This document shows positions 37,985-46,875 of a DNA stretch of 64,000 nt, piece by piece. The notes under the pieces are model-generated. The model had not been told where the DNA came from. It saw nothing but the letters and a program-made list of their open reading frames with translations, and did no database searches. The position numbers were made by a program, and so were the translations under genes. The first letter of the stretch is position 1. Each line of letters begins with the position of its first letter. Source of the stretch: Paraburkholderia kirstenboschensis (GTDB lineage: Bacteria; Pseudomonadota; Gammaproteobacteria; Burkholderiales; Burkholderiaceae); NCBI RefSeq assembly GCF_904848585.1, contig NZ_CAJHCR010000021.1, forward strand, positions 57,154 to 121,153. Reading direction: 5' to 3'.

Positions 37985-38167
37985 GTCGAAATCAACAAGA
38001 TGAAGACAAGGCTATGGATCAGCAGTTGCCGATTCATAGTAAGTACCCTCTGAAGTCCCCCATCGCTGCCTTCTTCACCGCCAAACGCCGCCTGAGTGCA
38101 TTCAGACGCAGTCGGGCAGATATTTCCACGCGTCGCGCGATCGAAAGGGTTAATCCCGGTATCGAAA
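37985..38167. other. Intergenic stretch upstream of the BKACE island
   Basis: About 180 bp with no gene, leading into the repeat pair and promoter of the catabolic island. Confidence 0.35.
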
Positions 38168-38209
38168 GTGACGGAATGATAAAAGCGGGTGACAAAGTGA
38201 TAAAGGCGG
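38168..38209 (+). promoter_or_regulatory. Tandem 21-bp direct repeats, candidate AraC-family operator
   Basis: Two directly adjacent 21-bp units (38168-38188 and 38189-38209) share 17 of 21 bases and follow the pattern GTGACnnAnTGATAAAnGCGG. Direct repeats at exactly 21-bp (two-turn) spacing are characteristic of AraC/XylS operators such as araI and Pm. They end about 80 bp before the BKACE start, and the island ends with an AraC-family gene. That this regulator binds here is inferred. Confidence 0.6.
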
Positions 38210-38288
38210 TTCGCTCACTTTCCCTAAAGTTTCAATCAACGGATTCGCCTTAGCGCAACCGGCCACCAATCAAGTTTGGAGATGCCCA

Positions 38289-39344
38289 ATGAATTTTCTC
38301 GACGATAGCCTCTTCCCCGAAGTTCAGGAAAAACTTGTGATTCAGGTCGCGCCGTTCGGCCCGCAGTGGATTCCGAGCGACTCGGACGACATCCCAATCA
38401 CGATGGACGAACAGATCCAGAAGGCAGTGGACTGCTACAACGCCGGCGCCACGGTGCTGCACGTGCATGTGCGCGAGGAAGACGGCAAAGGTTCCAAGCG
38501 CCTGTCCAAGTTCAACGAGAGTCTCGCCCGGTTGCGCGAAGCGGTGCCCGATATGATCCTGCAGGTAGGCGGCTCAATCTCGTTCGCACCGGAGTGCGAG
38601 GGCCAGGAAGCCCAGTGGCTCGACTACGACACGCGGCACATGCTCGCGGAACTCTATCCCAAGCCCGACCAGGTCACGATTGCGATCAACTCCAGCCAGA
38701 TGAACATCTGCGAGTTGCTCACGCCGGACGACGTGGTGGGCACCATTCTCGAGAAGCCTGAATACTTCAACGCTTACTCGGAAATGGTCGTCGATGCCAA
38801 GCCGTCATTCTTCATCGAACACCTGCGCCGCCTGCAGGCGGCCGGCATTCAACCTCACTTCATGCTGGGCCACGTGCACCAGCTTGAAAGCGTCGAGCGC
38901 CTGATCCGCCGCGGTCTCTACACCGGTCCGCTGGTGCTCAACTATGTCGCGATCGGCGGCGGCGCGGCGGGTCTGCATCCGGCCGACCTGATCGAATTCG
39001 TTCGCCGCACGCCCGATGGTGCGGTTCTGACGATCGAAAGCGCAATGCGCGCCGTGTTGCCGATGAACGTGATGGCCATCGCGATGGGGCTGCATGTGCG
39101 CGTGGGAATCGAGGACAACCTCTGGGGCCGCAAGGGCGAGCGCATGACGTCGGTGCAGCAGATAGAGCAGACCGTGCGCATCGCCCGCGAGCTCGGCCGC
39201 GACATCGCAACGGGCGAAGACGCAAAGCGCATCTATCAGATCGGCGAGCAGTACCGCAGCGCCGACGAAACAATCGCCGCCCTCGGCATGGCGCCGAATC
39301 GCAAACCTACTCAACGCGGCTTCACGATACCGGGCCGCGCCTGA
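38289..39344 (+). CDS. BKACE family beta-keto acid cleavage enzyme (DUF849)
   Basis: The 351-residue protein belongs to the 3-keto-5-aminohexanoate cleavage enzyme family. Zinc-binding H58 and H60 are visible in LHVHVREEDG, and a further H-x-H is in LGHVHQLE (from H195). BKACEs condense a beta-keto acid with acetyl-CoA and cleave it to acetoacetyl-CoA (or CoA ester) and a shortened product; known substrates include 3-keto-5-aminohexanoate and dehydrocarnitine. At 351 residues it is longer than the usual ~270-310, with extensions at both ends. AGATGCCCA precedes the ATG. It heads a six-gene catabolic run with an SDR that could make its keto substrate. Confidence 0.9.
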   Translation: MNFLDDSLFPEVQEKLVIQVAPFGPQWIPSDSDDIPITMDEQIQKAVDCYNAGATVLHVHVREEDGKGSKRLSKFNESLARLREAVPDMILQVGGSISFAPECEGQEAQWLDYDTRHMLAELYPKPDQVTIAINSSQMNICELLTPDDVVGTILEKPEYFNAYSEMVVDAKPSFFIEHLRRLQAAGIQPHFMLGHVHQLESVERLIRRGLYTGPLVLNYVAIGGGAAGLHPADLIEFVRRTPDGAVLTIESAMRAVLPMNVMAIAMGLHVRVGIEDNLWGRKGERMTSVQQIEQTVRIARELGRDIATGEDAKRIYQIGEQYRSADETIAALGMAPNRKPTQRGFTIPGRA

Positions 39345-39379
39345 ATCAACGGTATACATCTTTCCACCTTTAGACTGGA

Positions 39380-40207
39380 ATGAGCATGACACTACGTAAC
39401 AGGATTGCGCTGGTCACTGGCGTAGGCCCAGGACTCGGTCTTGCATGCGCGGACGCACTTGCCGCCGAAGGCGCCAGCGTCGTCATATGCGACGTCGACG
39501 AGAACGCGTTGGCGGTGGCCCGCGCTGCTGTCGAAGCACGCGGCGCTGAATGCCTTGCACTCCGGTGCGATGTGTCGTCGAGCGAACAGGTCAGGTATAT
39601 GTTTGCGCAGATCACCGAGCGCTTCGACACGTTGCATATCCTCGTCAACAATGCCGCGCTGACACCTAACCGTCCTAACGATACCGAACGACGCAACAAG
39701 CTGTACGCGTACGTGCAGACGCCCATGCCACGTCAGTCGCTGAAATTCACCACTGAAATCAGCGACGAAGAATGGCATCGCTACTGGGGCGTCAACGTAC
39801 ACGGTGTGTTTTATTGCACGCGTGAAGCGTTGAAACTGATGGAACCACAGCGCGACGGAAAAATCATCAACATCGCTTCGATTGCCGGACTGTCGACTAA
39901 AAGCGCGCACAGCCCGCACTACTGCGCCACGAAGGGCGCGGTCATCGCCTTCACGAAGTCGGTTGCCTTCGAAGTGGCCGGCGCCAATATCTTTGTGAAC
40001 GCGATGGCCCCGGGCGGCGTCGCCACGCCGGCATTCAACCAGTATCTCGACAAGATCGGCGAAGACGCCCGCAACCGCTTGTGGCAAAGCTGTCCGCTGG
40101 GACGTTTTGGCACGGTAGAAGAGTATGCGTCGACAGTGGTCTATCTCGCGGGGAATCACTATCTCGTCGGCCAGGTTATCAGCCCGAACGGGGGCTCGGT
40201 GATATGA
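39380..40207 (+). CDS. Short-chain dehydrogenase/reductase
   Basis: The 275-residue protein is a classical SDR. It has a TGVGPGLG cofactor loop near residues 13-20, D38-type acidic residue in ICDVDEN indicating NAD(H) preference, NNAAL for the central strand, catalytic S167 and Y181-x3-K185 (YCATK), and a C-terminal GQVISPNGGSVI. An insert around residues 95-125 (NRPNDTERRNKLYAYVQTPM) is unusually long. It lies 35 bp after the BKACE gene and overlaps the next gene by ATGA. The likely job is oxidation of a beta-hydroxy acid or ester to the keto acid cleaved by BKACE. Confidence 0.92.
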   Translation: MSMTLRNRIALVTGVGPGLGLACADALAAEGASVVICDVDENALAVARAAVEARGAECLALRCDVSSSEQVRYMFAQITERFDTLHILVNNAALTPNRPNDTERRNKLYAYVQTPMPRQSLKFTTEISDEEWHRYWGVNVHGVFYCTREALKLMEPQRDGKIINIASIAGLSTKSAHSPHYCATKGAVIAFTKSVAFEVAGANIFVNAMAPGGVATPAFNQYLDKIGEDARNRLWQSCPLGRFGTVEEYASTVVYLAGNHYLVGQVISPNGGSVI

Positions 40208-41004
40208 GTACCAAACCACCCGAACCAGACATGGCAACAAGCATGATCGATCGACAGCCCACACCGAACTACGACACAATGCGCGCCGCAGGTTTGGTTG
40301 CCTCCGCGCTCGACCCGCTCGCCGATTGGGATCCCGCATGGATTGAAACATTCATGAAGCTCAGCCAGAGCGCCCAGACCAGCGACGTGCTCGATCCGCG
40401 CCTCGTGGCGCTGATCCGGTTGAACATCGACGTGACGGCCACGCATATGTATGGCCCTGGCGTGCGTCGTCATGTTCGGGACGCATTGCGCCTGGGCGTC
40501 ACGCGAGAACAGATTCTCGAGGTGTTCAAGCTTGCGAGTGTAGTGGGTATTCACGCATGCGCGCTGGGTGTACCGATTCTTGCCGAAGAACTCGCGAGTG
40601 CGGGGCTGCCGGACGAACCAGCGCCTGCCACGTCGACGCCAGTTTGTGATCATGTGCGCGCGAGTGGGATGTTCAATCCACTGTGGGAGACGATCTATCG
40701 GTGGGACCCGCAATATCTCGAGAAATTTCTCGCGATGGGTCTGGGTCTGTGGCGCGACAACGTTCTGCCACGGTTGTGGATCGAGTTCCTTTGCATCGCG
40801 GGCGACGCCGCAGTCACGCATATGTACGCACACGGCACGCGGCGTCACATCAAGGCGGCGCTCGAACTCGGTGCAACGCGTGAGCAGATTCTGGAAGTGC
40901 TGAAAATAGTCAGCCTGCAAGGCATTGAGGCATGCGAGCTCGCCGTGCCTTTACTGCAGGCCGAATGTGCAGAGCACGACCGAGCCCGGTGTAAAACGGC
41001 TTAA
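40204..41004 (+). CDS. Tandem carboxymuconolactone decarboxylase (AhpD-like) domain protein
   Basis: The ATG at 40204 overlaps the SDR stop and gives 266 residues. Two similar halves are evident: VALIRLNIDVTATHMYGPGVRRHVRDALRLGVTREQILEV in the first and FLCIAGDAAVTHMYAHGTRRH with ALELGATREQILEVLKI in the second. This is a tandem CMD repeat. Both halves lack the CxxC of AhpD peroxidases, so peroxidase activity is unlikely and an acid/base role (decarboxylation, hydrolysis or isomerisation) is more likely. Conserved THMY and RRH segments in both halves may line the active site. Its place in the island implies a step in the same pathway. Confidence 0.85.
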   Translation: MSTKPPEPDMATSMIDRQPTPNYDTMRAAGLVASALDPLADWDPAWIETFMKLSQSAQTSDVLDPRLVALIRLNIDVTATHMYGPGVRRHVRDALRLGVTREQILEVFKLASVVGIHACALGVPILAEELASAGLPDEPAPATSTPVCDHVRASGMFNPLWETIYRWDPQYLEKFLAMGLGLWRDNVLPRLWIEFLCIAGDAAVTHMYAHGTRRHIKAALELGATREQILEVLKIVSLQGIEACELAVPLLQAECAEHDRARCKTA

Positions 41005-41113
41005 GGCAGGGCCGTGCCTTCCACGCGACGTGTCGCATAAGGCACGCGCGCGGAACTTCACCACGCGACGGCGACTCTGCGCCGTCGCACTGAATGTAGC
41101 AGCTGGAGACACC

Positions 41114-42448
41114 ATGAGTCATGCCGCTTTGCAGGCGGAGGCGATCAGCGGATCGCGTTCATCGCCCGAAGTCCGGGAGACATATCGCAAGATCACCTGG
41201 CGGCTGCTGCCGTTCCTGTTCCTGGCCTACGCAGTCAATGCGATCGACCGGATCAACATTTCTTTCGCCAAACTGCGCATGGCGCAGGATCTCGGTCTGA
41301 CCGATGCCGCCTACGCCATCGGAGCCACAGCGTTCTTCGCCGGCTACATTCTCTTCGAAATCCCGAGCAATCTGTATATGCAGCGGGTTGGCGCACGTGC
41401 CACGCTGACCCGTATCATGGTTCTGTGGGGACTCGTCACTGCGCTCACCTGTATGGTCTCGACACCGGTGCAGCTTTACATCGCGCGATTCGTCCTCGGT
41501 ATTGCGGAAGCAGGCTTCTTTCCGGGCGTCATTCTTTATATGACCTACTGGTTTCCGTCATGGAAACGCGGCCGGATCACGTCGATTTTCTTCATGGCGG
41601 GTTTTGTCGCGGGAATGATTAGTGGGCCACTAGCCGGCGCAATCATGACTGAACTCGACGGTTGGCATGCGATGAAGGGATGGCAAACACTGTTCATCCT
41701 GGAAGGCATTCCTGCGGTGTTGCTCGGCGCATTCGCGTGGTATTGGCTCGACGATCAGCCCGCGCACGTCAAATGGCTCACCGATCAACAGAAGGCGATT
41801 GTCGTCCACAATCTGCGGCTCGACCGTGAATCGAATAATGCGCCGGCGCGCACGTTCGGGAGCATCATGCGCGATCCCCGTTCTTACATTCCTGGCATTG
41901 TATTTTTCGCGATTTATTGCGCGACCAACACGGTCGCCTACTGGATGCCGTCATTGCTTCAAGACGCTGGATTCACCGATATGCGCAGCATCGGTTTGAT
42001 TGCGAGTGGACCGTATCTACTCGGCGCGGTCGCCATGTATCTGTTGGGACGCAATTCGGACCGTCGTCTGGAGCGCCGCTGGCACCTCGCGGCGGCCATG
42101 TCGACGGCGGCATTCGGCTTTCTCCTCATGCATTTCGTCCATGCGAACGCGTTGCTATCGACTGTTTTTATGATTGTCGGCGCGGCGGCTTGCCTGGCGG
42201 CAGTGCCCGTGTTCTGGACCATTCCGCCGGCATTCTTCAACGGTGGTGCAGCGGCGGGTGGCATCGCGCTTGTGAGCAGCCTGGGGTCAATCGCCGCGGT
42301 AGTCAGCCCGGTCACCGTCGGCGCAATCAAAATGCACACCGGAAGTCTCTACATCGCGTTCGACGTAATCGGCGTGATCCTACTGGTGGGCGTGATTGTG
42401 CTGCTCACCGGTATCCCAGCCGCGGCTCTTCAAGAACGCTGGGACTAG
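41114..42448 (+). CDS. MFS transporter, anion:cation symporter family
   Basis: The ATG at 41114 (after CTGGAGACACC) gives 444 residues with about twelve membrane segments. ACS signatures are AYAVNAIDRINISFAKLRMA in helix 1 and GIAEAGFFPGVILYMTYWF in helix 4, as in tartrate and 4-hydroxyphenylacetate permeases. The frame is open further upstream to 40925 but that part overlaps the CMD gene and is not transporter-like. It probably brings the island's organic acid across the inner membrane after passage through the porin encoded downstream. Confidence 0.92.
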   Translation: MSHAALQAEAISGSRSSPEVRETYRKITWRLLPFLFLAYAVNAIDRINISFAKLRMAQDLGLTDAAYAIGATAFFAGYILFEIPSNLYMQRVGARATLTRIMVLWGLVTALTCMVSTPVQLYIARFVLGIAEAGFFPGVILYMTYWFPSWKRGRITSIFFMAGFVAGMISGPLAGAIMTELDGWHAMKGWQTLFILEGIPAVLLGAFAWYWLDDQPAHVKWLTDQQKAIVVHNLRLDRESNNAPARTFGSIMRDPRSYIPGIVFFAIYCATNTVAYWMPSLLQDAGFTDMRSIGLIASGPYLLGAVAMYLLGRNSDRRLERRWHLAAAMSTAAFGFLLMHFVHANALLSTVFMIVGAAACLAAVPVFWTIPPAFFNGGAAAGGIALVSSLGSIAAVVSPVTVGAIKMHTGSLYIAFDVIGVILLVGVIVLLTGIPAAALQERWD

Positions 42449-42552
42449 AACCCTCGATTTCATATTGCCTTCATCAGCGGTATCTCATGCGCCCAGGCGA
42501 TTTTGCCGGGTGCAGGGAAACGGCTGCTCTCGCCTCGTCCAAGGAAAACGGA

Positions 42553-44169
42553 ATGAATAGCTCGATGATGCAGATGCCACTGCTCATTTCCTCGTTGCTC
42601 GTGCATGCGGAGCGCCATCACGGCGACCAGGAGATCGTCTCGCGACGCGTCGAAGGCGATGTGCACCGATCGACGTTTCGACAGTTGGCACAGCGTGCGA
42701 GACAACTTGCCAACGCGCTTGCCGCGCTCGGCATTAGGTCTCCCGACCGTGTCGCTACGCTCGCATGGAACGGACATCGGCATATGGAACTGTATTTCGC
42801 CGCATCGGGTTCCGGCGCCGTGCTCCACACACTGAATCCTCGTCTGCATCCCGACCAGTTGCTCTATATCGTCGAACACGCGGAAGATCGCGTGCTGTTC
42901 TTCGACCTGACCTTTCTTCCACAGGTGGAGGAAATCGCCAAACGAAGCACCTCGCTGAAAACGTTTGTCGCGATGACCAACCGCGATCACATGCCGGATT
43001 CCAGTATCGCGGACCTGCAGTGCTACGAGGATCTGCTCGACTCACAGTCTCACGATTTTGCATGGCCCATGCTCGACGAAAATCAGGCAGCGTCGATGTG
43101 CTACACGTCCGGCACCACAGGTATGCCCAAGGGCGTCGTCTACAGCCAGCGGTCGACGGTGCTGCACACCTACGCAGCTGCTTTGCCCGATGCGCTCAAC
43201 TGCTCGTCGGGCGACGTGATTTTGCCAGTCGTTCCGATGTTTCATGTGAACGCATGGGGCTTGCCGTACATCGCTTGCATGGTCGGCGCGAAGCTGGTGT
43301 TTCCTGGACCCGCACTCGATGGCGAATCGCTTTACAACCTGATTGAATCCGAACGCGTCACGTTGTCAGCGGGTGTGCCGACTGTATGGCAAAGCCTGCT
43401 GACATGCGCTGATCAGCATGACCTCACATTCACCACCATGCGGCGCACTGTCGTCGGCGGCGCGGCGTGTCCACCGGCCATGTTGCGCCGGTTCCAGAAT
43501 CGCTATGACGTGGAGGTTCTGCACGCGTGGGGCATGACTGAACTGAGTCCGCTCGGCACGGTATGCAGTTTGACCGGTGCGCAACGCACGAAACCCAGGC
43601 AGCAACGCGAAGCGGTACAGGCCAAACAGGGGCGTGCGGTATTCGGCATTGACATGAAACTCGTCACGGATGACGGCCAGGAGCTTGCATGGGACGGCGA
43701 GAGTGCGGGGAACCTGCTCGTGCGTGGCCCGTGGGTCGCGGCCGGTTACTTCCGTCACGAAGGCACGGCACCGCTCATCGACGGCTGGTTTCCAACTGGC
43801 GATGTTGCCCGCATCGACCCGCAAGGTTTTATGCAGATCACGGACAGAAGCAAAGACGTCATCAAGTCCGGTGGCGAATGGATCAGTTCCATCGACATCG
43901 AGAATCTGGCGATGTCGCATGAAGCCGTTGCGACGGCCGCCTGCATTGGCATCAAACATCCGAAGTGGGACGAGCGGCCACTGCTGGTCGTTGTCAGGAA
44001 AACTGATGCCCACGTGTCCCGCGAAATGCTGTTGACGTTCATGGACGGCAAGATCGCGAAATGGTGGATGCCCGACGACGTCGTCTTCGTCGATTCGATT
44101 CCTCTCGGCGCAACCGGCAAGGTGCAGAAGAACCTTCTACGCGAACAGCTCGCGCCGATACGCGACTAG
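42553..44169 (+). CDS. AMP-forming acyl-CoA ligase
   Basis: The ATG at 42553 follows AAGGAAAACGGA and gives 538 residues typical of the ANL superfamily. The phosphate-binding loop YTSGTTGMPKG is at 184-194; AWGMTELSPLG and the hinge region GWFPTGDVARIDPQGFMQIT follow, and GATGKVQKN near the end holds the catalytic Lys. The family resembles medium/long-chain fatty-acid-CoA ligases (AlkK type). It would activate a carboxylic acid with CoA and ATP, either the imported substrate or the non-acetyl product of the BKACE reaction. Substrate chain length cannot be read from sequence. Confidence 0.92.
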   Translation: MNSSMMQMPLLISSLLVHAERHHGDQEIVSRRVEGDVHRSTFRQLAQRARQLANALAALGIRSPDRVATLAWNGHRHMELYFAASGSGAVLHTLNPRLHPDQLLYIVEHAEDRVLFFDLTFLPQVEEIAKRSTSLKTFVAMTNRDHMPDSSIADLQCYEDLLDSQSHDFAWPMLDENQAASMCYTSGTTGMPKGVVYSQRSTVLHTYAAALPDALNCSSGDVILPVVPMFHVNAWGLPYIACMVGAKLVFPGPALDGESLYNLIESERVTLSAGVPTVWQSLLTCADQHDLTFTTMRRTVVGGAACPPAMLRRFQNRYDVEVLHAWGMTELSPLGTVCSLTGAQRTKPRQQREAVQAKQGRAVFGIDMKLVTDDGQELAWDGESAGNLLVRGPWVAAGYFRHEGTAPLIDGWFPTGDVARIDPQGFMQITDRSKDVIKSGGEWISSIDIENLAMSHEAVATAACIGIKHPKWDERPLLVVVRKTDAHVSREMLLTFMDGKIAKWWMPDDVVFVDSIPLGATGKVQKNLLREQLAPIRD

Positions 44170-44218
44170 ACACCGATTTCAGATTCACAAACAAAGCAGC
44201 ATAGAAAAAGGAGACAGC

Positions 44219-45343
44219 ATGAGACTGAAGTTGATGGTCGGGTTAGCGGTAATGGCATTTGGCACAGCGGTTCACGCGCAAGGGTCGGTCACGTTGTACG
44301 GCGCAGTCGACGGCGGCCTGCTGTATCAAAGTACCTCGGCAGCGTCGTTTAGCCCTACAGCAAAAGATCTCGGCAAGATCTATCGGTATAAGGATGCAGG
44401 CATCTATTCGAGCTTCTGGGGTCTGAAAGGCGTAGAGGATATCGGCGGCGGCTACGCCGTCAACTTCAGATTGCAAGGTGTGCTCGATACCGGAACCGGC
44501 AAGCTTGGGCTGTCGGATACGGCGGGCGTGCCGGGCTTTTTCAACCAGATTGCGACTGTTGGTGTCAGCGGCCCCTTTGGTTCGATCAACGCGGGCCGCC
44601 AGATCGTGCCGATGATCTATGCGATGGCGGAGACCGATGTCCGCGCATCGCAGTATTTCGGCAGCATTCTGAGCGCGTGGCTCGGATTGAACACGGCGGC
44701 AGGCTGGCCAGGTACTAGCACAAACGGTCCGATTGGCGCGCTGTATGACAGTAACGCGCTGGTCTATCGGTCGCCGGTCTTCTATGGATTGAGCACTGAA
44801 CTTGAATATGCGCTCGGCGGCGTTGCGGGGCAGCCGCAGGGCAATACGCGCGAGTCGGTCGTGCTGAAGTATGCGGGGTACGGGCTGCGACTTTCCGCGC
44901 TCTACTACAACGGCCACGATACCAACCCCGGCCCGACCACTGTCCCGACCGGGCTCAACAACAACCGCTACTGGTATCTGGGCGCGCTGTATAAGTATGA
45001 AGGGTTCTCGATCTCTGGCTCATATAGCAATGGATCGAATCCCGCGCACAGGAATCTGGTCGACCTGGATCTGTACTCGTTCGGGTTGGGGTATCGCTTC
45101 GCCCCCGACTTCCAGATCACCAGTGGTCTCTACTACATCAAAGACAAAAACGTTTCAGCGAACAAGTCACTGCAGATCGCAGCAGGAGCGGAATACAGCC
45201 TTTCGAAGGCCAGTGTGTTGTATGCGCAGGTCGGTTGGGTGAACAACCACGGAGACATGACGCAAACCATCACCTACGGACAACCTGTTGCGCCAGGTAT
45301 GGGGACGACTGCAGCCATGATAGGACTGCGGCACAACTTCTAA
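44219..45343 (+). CDS. Gram-negative porin, general diffusion type
   Basis: The 374-residue protein has a signal peptide (MRLKLMVGLAVMAFGTAVHA), then QGSVTLYGAVDGGLLY, the start of Burkholderiaceae 16-strand porins, and ends GLRHNF with the C-terminal Phe recognised by BAM. Motifs such as SFWGLKGVEDIGGGYAVNF and NVSGPFG-like loop region GVSGPFGSINAGRQ support this. AAGGAG lies seven bases before the ATG. It is the last plus-strand gene of the BKACE island and likely provides outer-membrane entry for the substrate. Confidence 0.94.
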   Translation: MRLKLMVGLAVMAFGTAVHAQGSVTLYGAVDGGLLYQSTSAASFSPTAKDLGKIYRYKDAGIYSSFWGLKGVEDIGGGYAVNFRLQGVLDTGTGKLGLSDTAGVPGFFNQIATVGVSGPFGSINAGRQIVPMIYAMAETDVRASQYFGSILSAWLGLNTAAGWPGTSTNGPIGALYDSNALVYRSPVFYGLSTELEYALGGVAGQPQGNTRESVVLKYAGYGLRLSALYYNGHDTNPGPTTVPTGLNNNRYWYLGALYKYEGFSISGSYSNGSNPAHRNLVDLDLYSFGLGYRFAPDFQITSGLYYIKDKNVSANKSLQIAAGAEYSLSKASVLYAQVGWVNNHGDMTQTITYGQPVAPGMGTTAAMIGLRHNF

Positions 45344-45430
45344 ACAGGCACAGGCTGGCGATGGCCTCGACGGATGCTGGTCTGTGGCATTGTCTATGGA
45401 CGGAGCTCCGGTTTGAAGACCAGGTTTATT

Positions 45431-45734
45431 ATGCAGCAGTTCGAGTCGTCGATCGAATTACCTCTTTCAGACGCTGACTGGCATCGAGTGAAACATCTAT
45501 CCGCCGCGCCTGGCCCAACACGTGGCCGCCCCCGGCGAGACGTTCGTCTTATCCTGAATGGCATTTCTGGATTAAGTAGAACTCCGAGAGGTGGCATCGC
45601 CTTCCCTTGACCTTCCCATCGCCACAGACCTGTTACGCGAAGTTTCTTGTCTGGCGACGCACGGGACTTCTGCGACAGGTCGCCGAACTACTTTGTCCGA
45701 AACCACTCGACGACGGTTCGCCCGAAAACTGATC
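45431..45734 (+). pseudogene. DUF4096/IS402-type transposase-like protein, frameshifted
   Basis: The frame from ATG 45431 reads MQQFESSIELPLSDADWHRV then GRPRRDVRLILNGI, matching the N-terminus of short IS5/IS402-type (DUF4096) proteins. After about 45585 the frame is lost, and the downstream part reappears as PQTCYAKFLVWRRTGLLRQV then AELLCPKPLDDGSPEN and a stop at 45732. The order matches one ~110-residue protein, so this is a decayed single gene with one or more indels in 45585-45625. It could be an IS remnant or a stand-alone domesticated copy; no inverted repeats are seen. Confidence 0.65.
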
Positions 45735-45831
45735 GGGCGTATCGCCAGTTGTCTTTCATAAAGGTTCGTGACTGTCAGCCTTGGATTTCTCTTTAGCGGC
45801 GCCAAAAGCCGGCGATCCCATAACCTGTTCA

Positions 45832-46875
45832 TCACATCTCACCATGCGCATTGATTACCTTTAGTCGGGCCGCGTTTCTGCGCAGGTCGGTCGGCGTTCG
45901 TCCATTCCATCGTTTGAACGCGCGGGTGAAATTGCCCTGACTCTCGTAGCCGAGCCGCGTCGCAATGTCGGCAATCTGAAGGTCGGTCTGCGACAGCAAC
46001 TGATTCGCCAGATCGCGCCTGACGTCTTCGAGCAATTTCTCGTAGCTTGTATGTTGTTCGTCGAGATGGCGATAGAGCGTGAAACGGTGGACTGCAAAAA
46101 ATTCCGCGACTTTCTGCGATGTACATCCGGTTGGAAGAAGCGTTTCGATCACCTGCCTGACCCGCGCGCTGAAGTCGTCGGTCTGGCGCGCCTCCAACTC
46201 GGTCATGTGTTGATGCAGGAAGTGGCGAAGCTGCTGGTCGTGACTAGACCTCGGCTGATCGAGCAAGGACTGCGGAAACAAGACCTCGTAGTGCGCCTGG
46301 CCGAACCATACAGGTGCTTGAAAATACTGCTCGTACAGCGCGCTGGTTTTTGGCTTCCGATATGCGATCCGCACCAGCGTTGGCCGCCACGTGCGACCGA
46401 GAATCAACTCCAGAATCCTCACGTTCGCCGCGAGATACGCGGTAAGCAGATGCCGCGCGCCGGGAATGCCGCCATCGATCGACAGCGACATACAGGCGTA
46501 GCCTTCATCTTCCGTCATGCTGACATGCAGCCCGCGATACCAGACACCGCAAAAGCGGATCAGGCTTTCGACGGCCTCGCGCACCGTGGCTGCGTTGAGT
46601 ACGAGAAAGCGAAGAGGCCCCGCGTTGTCAAGTGTCGCTCTTTGTCCCAGTAGAAGGCCGAGGTGCTCGCAGTCAATCAGCTTCGCTGCGGATTCGAGAA
46701 TGCGGCCGTGTGAGACGGTCGACAAGGGGCTCAGCGGTGAAGCTAACGCTTCGTCTGTCACGCCGAAGGACTCAAGAAGTGCCCAAGGGTCCGCACCATG
46801 CTCGCGCAAGACAGCTGGCAACGATTTGAGCGCGCCGATCGGGATGGACTTTTCCGCTTTGGGTGCCCGCTTCAT
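45832..46875 (-). CDS. AraC family transcriptional regulator
   Basis: The 347-residue protein has an N-terminal ligand domain of the arabinose-binding type seen in OruR/ArgR-like regulators (ALKSLPAVLREHGADPWALL at the start) and a C-terminal double helix-turn-helix (DLQIADIATRLGYESQGNF then TRAFKRWNGRTPTDLRR). It lies convergent to the BKACE island, separated only by a pseudogene. I infer that it activates the island from the 21-bp repeat pair upstream of the first gene. Such regulators are usually switched by a small organic ligand. Confidence 0.92.
   Translation of the reverse strand: MKRAPKAEKSIPIGALKSLPAVLREHGADPWALLESFGVTDEALASPLSPLSTVSHGRILESAAKLIDCEHLGLLLGQRATLDNAGPLRFLVLNAATVREAVESLIRFCGVWYRGLHVSMTEDEGYACMSLSIDGGIPGARHLLTAYLAANVRILELILGRTWRPTLVRIAYRKPKTSALYEQYFQAPVWFGQAHYEVLFPQSLLDQPRSSHDQQLRHFLHQHMTELEARQTDDFSARVRQVIETLLPTGCTSQKVAEFFAVHRFTLYRHLDEQHTSYEKLLEDVRRDLANQLLSQTDLQIADIATRLGYESQGNFTRAFKRWNGRTPTDLRRNAARLKVINAHGEM

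Noticed and set aside
41917..42552. Upstream extension of the acyl-CoA ligase frame
   Set aside because: It overlaps the MFS gene in another frame; ligase homology and a ribosome-binding site mark the start at 42553.
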